Shown here: piece after piece, positions 33,102 through 42,935 of the stretch
Layout of the letters: each line of letters starts with the position of its first letter
Numbering within the stretch: position 1 is the stretch's first letter
From: Porodaedalea pini
Taxonomy: Eukaryota > Basidiomycota > Agaricomycetes > Hymenochaetales > Hymenochaetaceae
Assembly: GCA_002794775.1 (NCBI GenBank)
Contig: NBAY01000002.1
Span: forward strand, 434,001-498,000
DNA: 64,000 nt
Direction of reading: 5' to 3'
Notes under the pieces: generated by a model
Seen by the model: only the letters and a program-made list of their open reading frames with translations
Told to the model about the DNA's origin: nothing
Database searches by the model: none
Translations under genes and position numbers: made by a program

Positions 33102-35085
33102 TTATATGAGCTTTCGATGCTCCTGTGTACAGAGTTGAACCAAACGATCAGACAAAAGAATAGTGAATGAGGTTGGGAACGCACTGGTGTATGAGTTGCT
33201 TCATGGTCAACATGCACAAACGCGCGTCCGACGTTCGGAAGGACCTCAATCTTATCCTGCAGCTGCTGGCTCAGATCGTGCGCTTTCCACAATGGTGTCT
33301 CTGCGGACATCACAACATCGATCTCAACATAGTATTCCGGGCCACTCTGTCCATACACCTTAGCATCTTCTGACGAGAGCCGCTGTAGAAAGAAGAAAAC
33401 TGACATGGTACGCCCGAATCGTATCAATCTGCTCTATCACGTCGCTGAAGGTCATTGCCTTGTACGTGATGAGCTTGATGAAGTCAGGCGGTGCGCTCTT
33501 GCCCGCAAGCAGCTCGAACTGCTTATAGATAGTCCTCCCCCATGCCACAATCACGCCGGCTGCAATCTGTTGAAAGTATGAATATTTTAGATCATATTTC
33601 TGACGCTATATAACAAAAGTTACTCACAAGGATGGCCCCCGTCGGATCCAGCCCTAAGGATGTAACCACATCAGACTCAGGATACACGCGAGAAGAGTAA
33701 TAGCATTCATACACCACCGCCATTTACTCCCACCCGCTGACATGAGCAAACCTAAAAGGTATCCATATTAATAACTCATCAAATACAAAAGCCAACGTGA
33801 AACACCGCGTACCGAACCCATTAATGAACAAATCATTTCGATGATCTTCCCATAGAACATGTACTTGGCTTGATTTTTTCCGCAAGCTGAAGCAGTAAAA
33901 GAAAAGCAGTAGCTTCACACCTGAATAGTCCGGAAAGACAGATAAGAGTCGCGTAATGAAGTAGCTGTGAGTACGTGATGAAGAGCAAAGAAGTTTAGAC
34001 GCACCAAGAGCAGCTCCGACAGCGATGAGTGACGGGACGTGAAACTCCTTCAGCGCATCAGAACCATGGTCGATAATAGAGCGCATGGATTCGACGATGA
34101 CGACAAGGTTCACCGAGCCCATCCTTATCAAACTTATCAATACTGGCCTTCACCTCCACACAACTATACTTTGCACCCACATGAACCCTGTGATAGAAAT
34201 GAAGTTAATGATCGGTGTGCAAATTAGGCTAAAGTGTTTCGCTATACGAACCATAAACGATGTTTCCTATGGTTTCAAGGCGCGAGCCACCCACGGGCCA
34301 CTTGCTCACGTCAAGAGAGTGGGCTTTTCGATGCAGCCAGACAAGCATGACGTTTGAGCCGATATCAAATACGGAGTCAATGCCAGTCGCAAGTAACGAC
34401 AACGAGCCGGACGAGATCGCGGCATACACTGGATAGAAAGAACGTGAAGGAAGTTGAGACAAGGAACACGCCCAGCCTCACATTGTAGGACGCATAGCGC
34501 AAAGTTAGCAACGAGACTCGCCCAGACGGCAATTTTGACCTGGCTTGAATGGTGAGAAACAGGCCGAGAAAACGTGTTATTGGAAGACAACGCGTACGGG
34601 CAAGCGTGCCGCCTCTTCCACCTCCTTTGCTTCCTCCGTGTGCTCGTCCATCGACTTGAGCAGAGAGTCTATAAGCTATATCCATCCGTACCATTAACAC
34701 TTGAGGTAAGATACAACAAAATACGCATCGAGCCAATAACTCACGTCATTTTGCTCGCGGTGGTATCGCTCGAGCCTCTTTCCCTTCTTGCGTCGGCGTA
34801 TCTCACCGAGCTCTTCCTCTGTCTTAATCCCGCTCTTGAACATCAGTGGGTCTTGCTCTCGATCCTTTCCGCGCCCAATCCCACTCTCGATGTCGAGAGA
34901 CGCGAACTGGCTGCCTGATGTGTCCGACGAACTCGAAGGCCTAAGGGTGTCTAAGCGCTGCTGGGGTGCAAGGAACAATGACTAAGATCGATGACGCGGC
35001 GACAACATGACGAGGAACAAGGACTTACCTTGTCAGTGTCGAGGCGAGGCGTACAGGAGGGCTGGCCGTCGTCAGCAGCAGACAT
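33102..35085 (-). CDS. Cation diffusion facilitator (CDF) metal transporter
   Basis: Thirteen exons join in phase to 416 residues (35085-35029, 34981-34745, 34675-34598, 34539-34482, 34428-34252, a 7-base exon 34187-34181, 34123-34005, 33920-33813, 33751-33713, 33653-33628, 33566-33405, 33346-33185, 33122-33102). A polar N-terminus precedes the membrane domain: SLSLLATGIDSVFDIG (second helix, D-S-V-F-D), GGSRLETIGNIVYG, and WEDHRNDLFING (fifth helix, D-H-R-N-D). The cytosolic C-terminal domain has the family signature ending LPNVGRAFVHVDHEATHTPEHRK. CDF proteins export divalent metals from the cytosol, usually into an organelle, in exchange for protons. A DxxxD motif in both helices is the pattern of the manganese-type subgroup; that specificity is inferred. 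Confidence 0.92.
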
Positions 35086-36678
35086 GGACGCGGTAAGCAG
35101 AGGCGTGAATGCGCGAGGCCCAGAGTAACGGAGAAGAAACTTGAACCAGGGACTTGGAGCCTTTTTATTGTTGTGACGTGTTGTACCAAAGCATCGGCAG
35201 CCTCCTTTCCGGGCTCTGCCGAATTATTCAATTTTATATTCTCATTTTCTTATGTTTTACACAATTTTTCTTTTTAATTTACTTGCATACTCTGTAATGG
35301 ACGGAAAATCCAGTCAATATCTATCACTTCTTCTCATCCATGATGCATCATCATCAGGATCCCACGATAGATTATCCAAAAATCTGCACGCTCCTCGGAG
35401 GAATCAAGGGAAAAGTGCGATAGAGGCACTTTAGGGGGAGGTTAGACCAGGCCCTGACAGTCTTTTACGCACTGGGAAGGGACATAGTAATGGTACGAGA
35501 GTCGATTGGTAGGTACTCGCGATGTCACTGGGACCGGTGTGAACTACGGTTTTAAGGGAGCCTATCACGTCTCAGGAAGTTCGCCCAACTTGTCCGCTCG
35601 ATAGACGCGCTGTTCTTAAATCACAGTGACGTCTCCCTGCTGACCAGGAAAGAAGGCTGCGGTATTTAATAGCACAGGTACTCATCGTTCAGAGACAGAC
35701 GGAGTTTTTAAGAGCTCGACTGCTACGTCCTTAAAATTCAATAGTTCCAGCGTGCGAGAAAGGTACACCAGAAACTCAAGGCAGGGCCGAGCAGCTAGTA
35801 ACATATCGTCTTCAGTGGACGTACAACAGTCGTTTCATCTTTGAGAGAAGCTGAAGGATATGTACCGTCCGCAAAAATAAAAAGTAAAAAGCTTTAGGCC
35901 TGGAGAACAACGCCGCCTTCGCATCTCATAGTCATAGAGAAGTCCTCACACGCCGGACCGAAATAGCGTCATATTTAAAGAGAATAATAACATCGGACTC
36001 TTTGAAGATGTCGCTCCGTGAGCTTATCATGCAGACGACGTTCTCACTTCATCAGATCAGATAAAATGTCCGGATTCCAGGCTAATATCTTTCTGAGTTC
36101 TGGGGTACGATGGAGTAAGTTAAACCCATCTCGAGTTCGCGGGACTGAAACGAGGAACGGCGCATTGTTCACCGAGGATACAGCAAGCTGTGCAGACGAG
36201 CTTGACGACGGAGACTGACACAGGTATAGCTTACACTTGTCTTGCAGGATTCTTTACCTTTGAATATAATCATTCTCCTTGTCAAGGGAATGGTGTTTGC
36301 TTCAAGAGCACGCCCTTCTATCATAGGAAGAGATAAGGCGGACGGGAGGTTCGTCTGAAAAGATACCCGGTAAAACCGCTTGCTCCGGGGGGTGTACAGC
36401 AGTACGAACTAAGCCTATGCAAGTAAATTTTCATTAGCGACTCTCAGGAATGTCAGTCAACACGTACCAGTGCGAGTTGCTCGCGCCAAGCCTCAAGCGG
36501 GAAGTGAAGCATTCTCTAGGACACTGACGCCACATTCGAGTCCCGACGCACTGGCACTTCTAAACACCCGCGCGTCTGTTCCCACTCCAATGAGCTCACG
36601 TCGCCAGGCCGCCGGCGCCCACGTCTAACTGTGTAAATACCTCCCAGCTCTGCACTCGTACCAAGTCCGCTCTCATGC
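35086..36678. other. Intergenic, no recognised gene
   Basis: Mostly AT-rich with scattered short frames. The 5' flank of the CDF gene lies at its left end. No repeat family from the rest of the window was recognised here. Confidence 0.4.
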
Positions 36679-37025
36679 TCAACCACCGCGCCGTACTCCC
36701 ATCGTCTCCATTTCCCAGAGATCGAGCTCTGCCTCGCTGAACCCGAGCTCACGTCGGCGTCGTGCTCCTGCTGATCGCACCCCGCGCGGGCCCGCGCTAT
36801 CGTCCAAGCGCGCAGCACGTATCGCAGCATCCCATAGCTCACGCAGTGGCCGAGAGATGCTGACGCCTAGGCAGGAGGAAAGAAGAAGCCACGCGAAGAA
36901 ACAGATGCTAAAGTGATATCAGAATTTTGTTGATAGTTTCAATGGTAGCTTGAGAGGGAAACATACATTATGACTGAGACGATCAGCACAAACAGTGCCA
37001 ATGACCCTCTACTAGAATCACTCAT
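36679..37025 (-). CDS. Small single-pass membrane protein, hypothetical
   Basis: Two exons (37025-36967 and 36907-36679) join in phase to 95 residues. The N-terminus MSDSSRGS is followed by a long hydrophobic segment across the splice site (LALFVLIVSVI then CFFAWLLLSSCLGV), enough for one transmembrane helix or signal anchor. A basic Arg-rich linker and an acidic helix (SEAELDLWEMETMG) end the protein. The intron is 59 nt with GT-AG ends. I do not recognise a family. The intact frame across the intron and the clear membrane segment are the support. Confidence 0.5.
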
Positions 37026-37373
37026 GTCCACGTCGCAGGGCCTGAGTTGTGATTGCAGTTTGAGTTCAAGATTGGGAATTAAGAACTACACGTGACCGAC
37101 GCGTCGTAACTCCAGGCGGAGCTCGAAATCATTTTGATGCTCGAACGTTGCAGCTACTCGTCAAATATTACTCTTGAGCAAATCCCACCTCTTGCGTATC
37201 AAAAGAGTTCATTAATGTACTTTAATGCTATAGAAAAGTTGACGAACGTGTGTTTCCATATTTTTAATGTGTTGAAAAATCAGTCTCAACCTGAATTTGA
37301 GCTGACCATCTGGCAGGCTGACGCCAGTTTCAGACCGCTATATCATATAGCTGGGCTGGCACGTCCGATAGTC

Positions 37374-37382
37374 TATATAATC
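37374..37382 (+). promoter_or_regulatory. Probable TATA box of the secreted-protein gene
   Basis: CTATATAATC lies about 160 bp before the ATG at 37534, followed by a pyrimidine-rich leader typical of fungal core promoters. Confidence 0.45.
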
Positions 37383-37533
37383 CCAGCCGCTCCTTTCTCG
37401 TCCCTCACAGAACCTAAGTTCGAACACCCACCTCCCCTGTTGCAAGAGTTGAACTCCTGCACGCCCTCCTCTCCTGGTTCTATCCCTCCCTACTCCGCAC
37501 TGAACCGTACTTCGCCCTCTGTCACGAAGCACG

Positions 37534-39774
37534 ATGAAGATCCCTACGTCTACCTCTTTCGTCATGGCTGCAACTGCGTCCCTCGCGCTCCAGTCGTCTG
37601 CGCTCGCCGTGCCGCTCCCTGACTCTCCAGACCTCGGCGGTGTCTCGTCGCATTCTGCGCACGCCGCTCCGGCTGCGCAGTTCTCCGGTCGTGAACCTGC
37701 GGTTCGCACTAATTCTGGAAGCCGCAGGTCGCTGCGTGAGTACCTTCCATACCTGCCTCTGAATGAACGTTTCGATGCTGACTCTTCCACAGCGGGTCAC
37801 GGCATCAAGTTGCGCGAAACAGACGACGCAGATGCTGCGAGTTCAGATTCGCTCAATGCATTGATGCAGGATGTGTCGGGAACAATGGATGGCCTCGGGC
37901 TCCGTATCCGCGAGGCCGAGAAGGACGCAGACGCTTCATCTACAGATTCCGATATGGCGGCTCTCGCTGCACGACAGGCCCCCGTGCCCCCACCTGGTGT
38001 CCCTGGGGCTACAGGCTCGGTGACCAACGTGCCTGCCCAGATGGCGGGCGGCGTCGCCCAGGAAGGAACGCACGGTATCCCCTCTGCGGTTACCGGCCTC
38101 GTCAATAACACGCTCCCCCAGGATGCGCCCAAGCCCCAGCTTTCTCCTGGCATCTCTCTACCTCAGCTCCCTGGCGCATTGCCTAAGATGGCCGAGGGCG
38201 CCCCCGCTCCGGTTCCTAACACAATCGGGCAGACTGCCGGCGGCGTCGTTAATGGCACGCCCGCTGGTCCGGTCGCCGGGCTTCCTGGCCAAGTCATTGG
38301 AGGTACACCGCTCTCTAGCAGTGTCGCGGGCCCGGGACAGAACATCCCTAACCCTATCGGGACGGTGGGAGGCATTGTCAGTGGACTCCCAGTCGCCGGA
38401 GGTACTGTCGGCGGCGTGGTTCAGGGAGTTTCGAACCCGCTTTCCACAGTTCAAGGTGCTGCTGGAGCTCTCCCTCTTTCTCAAGTCACTGGGGCAACTA
38501 GCAACGTGCGCCTTAGACGGGACGTTCCCAACACCGCTGGGACGACAGGAGACATTGCCGGTGGAGTCCCAGCCGTTATAGGTACCGCCGGCGGCATGGT
38601 TCAGGGAGTTCCGAACCCGCTTACCACAATTGAAAGTACTACTGGAGTCCCCCCTCTTCCTGCAGTCACTGGCACCGCAGGCCAAGCACTAGACAATATT
38701 CCCGTGGCAGTAATCCTTCCCGGCGAGCTTGCAAACCCTCTCGCCGCGGTGCAGAACGTTCCCAGCGCGGTCACCCAGCAGCTCGGGAACACGACTGCTA
38801 CTGCGCCTAATGTGATATCAAATAGCACAGCGAGCGGCCCAGCTGCGCCTGCATTGAGTAACCTCCCCGCAGGAATGTTGGAGTTAGACAAGATGCCAAA
38901 GGGTGGAACATCCCTTCGTGCTCTGCAACGCCGGACAGAACCTAGTGGCAATGACGACGATGAAGGAATCGAGGATGGGTCGGCATCACCTTCGTCGACG
39001 ATTGCTACGCCGTCCTCTTCGCCTGTTTTCACGAGCTCTGCAGACGACTTTCCACCGTCGCCATCTAACTCTGCTTCTGCCGCGCCCACGCCCGTTATGG
39101 ACATCGACATTCCGGCCGCGCTAGGTAGTGCCCCGGTTTCAGCTCCAGGTGTACCAGTCGGCAGCCTTCCAATCCCGAGCAGTGTACCGACACCCAGCCT
39201 CCCTGTCGCGGCGCCTATTCCGAGCGCTGCGGTACCACTTCAGGTTTTCCAGGCCGCAGGCACACCTGAACATGCTGCACCTAGCCTGCCGGTCAGCCTG
39301 CCGGTCAGCGTTCCTAGCGGCGCACCCGTAAACCCGCCTCTCGCTTCCAGCCCTCTTTCCGGCTTGCCGATCTCTGCCCCTGTTCCAGGTGCTTCGAGTC
39401 TCCCGGTGTTCATCCGGGCGAGGCGTACGTTGGGAGTTCGCGCCGAGCCGCAGCCGCCGAGTCCACCGACGAGTGACCTTCCTCTCCCGAGTGGCTTCGC
39501 TGCACCGAGCGCACCACTCCCGAATGACACGCCTCCACTGCTACAGCCAACGGGTGTCGGTGCCAAGGACGCCGTGAGCGCGGACGTTTACACCGTCTCC
39601 TCCGCTTCATTTGATGGTCAAGTCTCTGTCACCAGCTCCGCGCAGCCTGAATCGGGTACATTATCAATGCCGCCGACAATGACTTCGACATCGTCAATGG
39701 AGGCAGCCACGACGGCGTCCTCGCTGTCCAGCCGCCGCCGTTTCTTCCGGTTCAACCGCGAGGAGAATGTTTAG
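37534..39774 (+). CDS. Secreted or wall-associated Gly/Pro/Val-rich protein
   Basis: One 746-residue intronless frame. A signal peptide is evident (MKIPTSTSFVMAATASLALQ, probable cleavage after ALA near residue 25). The mature part is low-complexity, rich in Gly, Pro, Val, Ala and Ser, with an internal repeat: GGVVQGVSNPLSTVQ near residue 290 and GGMVQGVPNPLTTIE near residue 355 lie in related blocks of about 65 residues. A second half rich in PSLPVSLPVSVP-type proline repeats leads to an Arg-rich C-terminus (SRRRFFRFNREENV). No catalytic motif, transmembrane helix or GPI-type tail is seen. An extracellular structural role is inferred from composition only. The absence of introns is unusual beside its neighbours. 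Confidence 0.75.
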   Translation: MKIPTSTSFVMAATASLALQSSALAVPLPDSPDLGGVSSHSAHAAPAAQFSGREPAVRTNSGSRRSLREYLPYLPLNERFDADSSTAGHGIKLRETDDADAASSDSLNALMQDVSGTMDGLGLRIREAEKDADASSTDSDMAALAARQAPVPPPGVPGATGSVTNVPAQMAGGVAQEGTHGIPSAVTGLVNNTLPQDAPKPQLSPGISLPQLPGALPKMAEGAPAPVPNTIGQTAGGVVNGTPAGPVAGLPGQVIGGTPLSSSVAGPGQNIPNPIGTVGGIVSGLPVAGGTVGGVVQGVSNPLSTVQGAAGALPLSQVTGATSNVRLRRDVPNTAGTTGDIAGGVPAVIGTAGGMVQGVPNPLTTIESTTGVPPLPAVTGTAGQALDNIPVAVILPGELANPLAAVQNVPSAVTQQLGNTTATAPNVISNSTASGPAAPALSNLPAGMLELDKMPKGGTSLRALQRRTEPSGNDDDEGIEDGSASPSSTIATPSSSPVFTSSADDFPPSPSNSASAAPTPVMDIDIPAALGSAPVSAPGVPVGSLPIPSSVPTPSLPVAAPIPSAAVPLQVFQAAGTPEHAAPSLPVSLPVSVPSGAPVNPPLASSPLSGLPISAPVPGASSLPVFIRARRTLGVRAEPQPPSPPTSDLPLPSGFAAPSAPLPNDTPPLLQPTGVGAKDAVSADVYTVSSASFDGQVSVTSSAQPESGTLSMPPTMTSTSSMEAATTASSLSSRRRFFRFNREENV

Positions 39775-40396
39775 TCGATTTGCTGTTCGCGGCCGTACAC
39801 TCCATGTGGTCCTGTAGATAGTGCTGGTTGCCGTTTGTTGTTTTGCGTCTTGCCTCGCTGATCTATGTTGTCCATAGACTCCTGAGAATCTAGATATCCG
39901 TAATTCCGCTTATTTAGCGATGACAGTGAGACTCGGATGATATGAGTTTGGAAGAGGCGCTTGCAGTACGTTACACAGGCGCAGATGCATTGTCACGGTA
40001 CTGTAAAAACAGGGACGATCGGCGTGGGTCCACTCCATACGAATTTGGAAGGAGTAAGAAGTCGACTTTTCATCAGCGTCACGAACCTTCCTGCTATTAA
40101 TATTGTCATCCGCCCTCGCTCAACCGGTGTTTATGCTTAGGCTCTCAAATACCCAAGTCGTATTTCATATAAATCGACTTCATTAAGTCCAAACCTCCAG
40201 GAGAGGGACATACGGCTAGGGCAATTTCAGTAAGGAGTCCGCCCGACAACCGGCGCCGTCAACGCTCAAACGGGGTTCCCGGCTGCAGTCTCATGCAAAT
40301 GTCAACAATTGCTTGTGGTCTTACTGTTTTTATTGCAAGTGTTATGTAAATACTCTAGTCCACTTGCGCGCTTTACACAGGTTGCCTCGCAAACTT
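39775..40396. other. Intergenic between secreted-protein gene and J-domain copy C
   Basis: No gene seen. A stretch at about 40030-40070 (GGTCCACTCCATACGAATTTGGAA) faintly resembles the upstream flank of J-gene copies A and B. Confidence 0.4.
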
Positions 40397-40435
40397 CACA
40401 CCTCGAAAATACATGGGCAGGGTATATAAACTTGA
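40397..40435 (+). promoter_or_regulatory. Conserved promoter block of the J-domain genes (copy C)
   Basis: CACACCTCGAAAAT followed by GGGTATATAAACTT, about 70 bp before the ATG, matches the blocks upstream of copies A and B although copy C is 10 kb away and on the opposite strand. Confidence 0.55.
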
Positions 40436-40501
40436 TGGCACTTCCTCGCACCTTCACATACGACCGTCACACTCAAGTTCCGCCTGCTATCAACTTTCAT
40501 C

Positions 40502-41878
40502 ATGTCTGCTCCAAATGCGGAAGAAGTAATAAAAGCGTTTGAATTCTTCGGACTGAAGAGTTCAGATGCTTCTGAGAAAGACGTCCAAAAGGAATTTAAG
40601 AAAAAGGTATGCATTCTAACGCCCTAGACATCTCCTTTGATGCTAAACTCTGACAAGGCTTTGAAAGATCACTCAGACAGAAATCTCGCAGACACGAAAG
40701 TAGCAACAGAAAGGTTCAAGAAAGTAAAGTGTTCATCATGGAATAGGCTCATAATGCTCATGTATTCCTCCTAGGCGCAACAAAATCTAATAATATGCAA
40801 AAATTATATTAAAAAGCGCGATCAAGGTGGACAGAGGAGTAAGAACACTGATATTCCGCATGAATCTACAAATCTCGGAGAAAAAGCTAATCCTAGCGAA
40901 AGAACATCTCACCCACCAAATAAGCCTACAGACCAAGAAAATCCAGTGAATCGGGGAAGCACATATCATGGGCAAGACAAGTCAGGTGAGAGCTTGCTTT
41001 TCTCGATTCCAGGCTTTCTTGGTAGCTTATAGTGTATGCTTAACAAACTACACTGATGAAAATAGAGAGAACACGTCCTACAGGCAAAAAAAGGATGCCC
41101 TCTGGACATGTACCTACTATGGAGCCCAGATATGGCAGTGGTCAGGCGCATAGCGGTGCCGAAAGTGCGTATCTTCAGTCTCCACTGAATGAAGCATAAG
41201 ACAAAGCTGACTTTTCATCGATTAGTACCTACATCCAAGGGAGAGCCATCCCAGGCCTCTGGCAGCAGATCTAGAGGGATCCCGAGACAGCCCGCTCCGC
41301 CACCGAGTGGGTTTAAGTTTTTTTCTATTTCCATGTAGCGGACTTGAGCTGATGCGGGAGTAAACTCCTGGAGGTGTATATGCGGAACAGTCAACACCTC
41401 AAGCTGCAAGGGGTAATAATACGTGGTTCGGGAAGCTTCAAAGTGGAAAGGAGGTCCTTTCCAGTGGCAGAGGACAGGTGCCACCCGGTGCATACAGTGG
41501 ACATTTGCTCTGACACATTGTCTGAGGCTCCATCATCATGTAGGTACCGGACCATCACAGGCTCCTTTTGTGAAACATGAGACTTACAGTCCAGGTAGAC
41601 CAAGGTGATATCCGACTAAGACAAAGTATATCGAGAATCTAGGTGTTGAATTCCTCTTCGACGATGATGCAAAGGAGAAGCGTGGAATGGCATATGGTCC
41701 GTACCAACGACAATTTACGGCTCACTCTTTAAAGCAGAAGAAGATCGTGACCTACACTGGAGACCGGGGAAGTATTCTGATACTGAAAACCGAGTGGGGG
41801 AGCCCAGGCCCACATGAGCTCACTCTAGAGGTTCCGGAGAGGGATTGGACACCTAGCTTTGTATGTGGCGCTTCGTGA
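40502..41878 (+). CDS. J-domain paralogue with altered HPD motif (copy C)
   Basis: Exon 1 (40502-40606) encodes MSAPNAEEVIKAFEFFGLK and helix II KDVQKEFKKK. Exon 2 (40658-40723) encodes ALKDHSDRNLADTKVATERF, where HPD has become HSD. Exon 3 (40775-40985) matches exon 3 of the other copies (CKNYIKKRD). A GT-AG intron similar to one in copy A precedes GERTRPTGKKRMPSG. Later exons are uncertain; the final stretch (about 41609-41878) encodes FLFDDDAKEKRGMAYGPYQR and ends ERDWTPSFVCGAS. Because the Pro of HPD is needed for Hsp70 stimulation in known J-proteins, this copy may no longer act as a co-chaperone. The middle of the model (41220-41600) shows possible frame breaks, so a decaying gene is also possible. 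Confidence 0.5.
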
Positions 41879-42935
41879 ACGACGTCGAGTATATTGAGAC
41901 TGAAAGATAAAAACCTAGGTCTTCCATAAGGACGATTACAAAATTGCGGAAATTACAGTAGATGTTCCTCGCCATGCCAGAAAAGGAGCGAGGCTCGCAG
42001 ATTTCATTGAAGAATGAGATTTCATCAAATTCCGTCGATAAATATTTAGGATTTGGTATATAGCATCTTGCATCGCATTCGACACCACCTATCAGAATTT
42101 CAGGATTACACATTCCAAAGGATGTGTTTCGGACTCGCGTATATTGAGCCTACCTCGAGTCTCGAAAACCAATGCATTGTCCCTTATATCACGAAATAAC
42201 TATAAGGACTCTGCTTCAATACGAACTGTCTTACTATCGAAGTGATCAAATAGTTCTTTTCCACAGAACTAGTATCAGTAAGCCACATACACATACTGTA
42301 GTTTGCATCGCATCTTCTTTCGTAAATTTGCTTGCTTGCACCCTGTCGCGTTATTACAAACGGGTCCTCAGGCTTCGACTATCCCTAGCTATAAGTTCTT
42401 CGTAATGCTGCACATTGAAACTCGTAGGAGACTTCCTGGCCGCGGCTGGTCCTCAATCCAATGTACCGGGGGTAGCTGGACTTAGTTGTCATTTCAACTT
42501 CAAGCGACGGTCGAATTGAGCGCCTTCTCAGGGCGATCGGCCCATGCATCGACGTCGCTGAACAGGACTTTGAATGGGGTGATGAGCAGGGGTCGACGAG
42601 CAGACACGATCGACTCTGTTCTCAACCAATATACTATCGGTAGCCTAGGCGTTGCGTTCAGAATGGCACAAGAACGGAGTTCCGAGTTGTATGACTACAG
42701 TAGACTGAGCTAACGTATAACTGAGACGATCGTCGACGTCGAGTGAAAGGCAGTGACTTTTGAGAGGCTGCTGAGTGTAATACATATATAGAGTAAGTAT
42801 GAAAGGATATGTCAACAGAGATTGAGGCTCGTTACGGTGGGAAAAGTCACGGTGAAGAATGATCGGCGCATGCATTTCATTTCCACTTTCTCTTGCATGA
42901 GCACTTCACCTTGAACTTCTGCAACATCGCTTACG
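41879..42935. other. Intergenic, no supported gene
   Basis: Short open frames only. A 75-codon plus-strand frame at 42486-42713 has plausible composition but no recognisable features. The ipi1 promoter must lie at the right end. Confidence 0.35.

Noticed and set aside
37338..39566. Several minus-strand frames of 100-175 codons opposite the secreted-protein gene
   Set aside because: GC-rich repetitive coding sequence produces long antisense frames; none has recognisable sequence or splice context.
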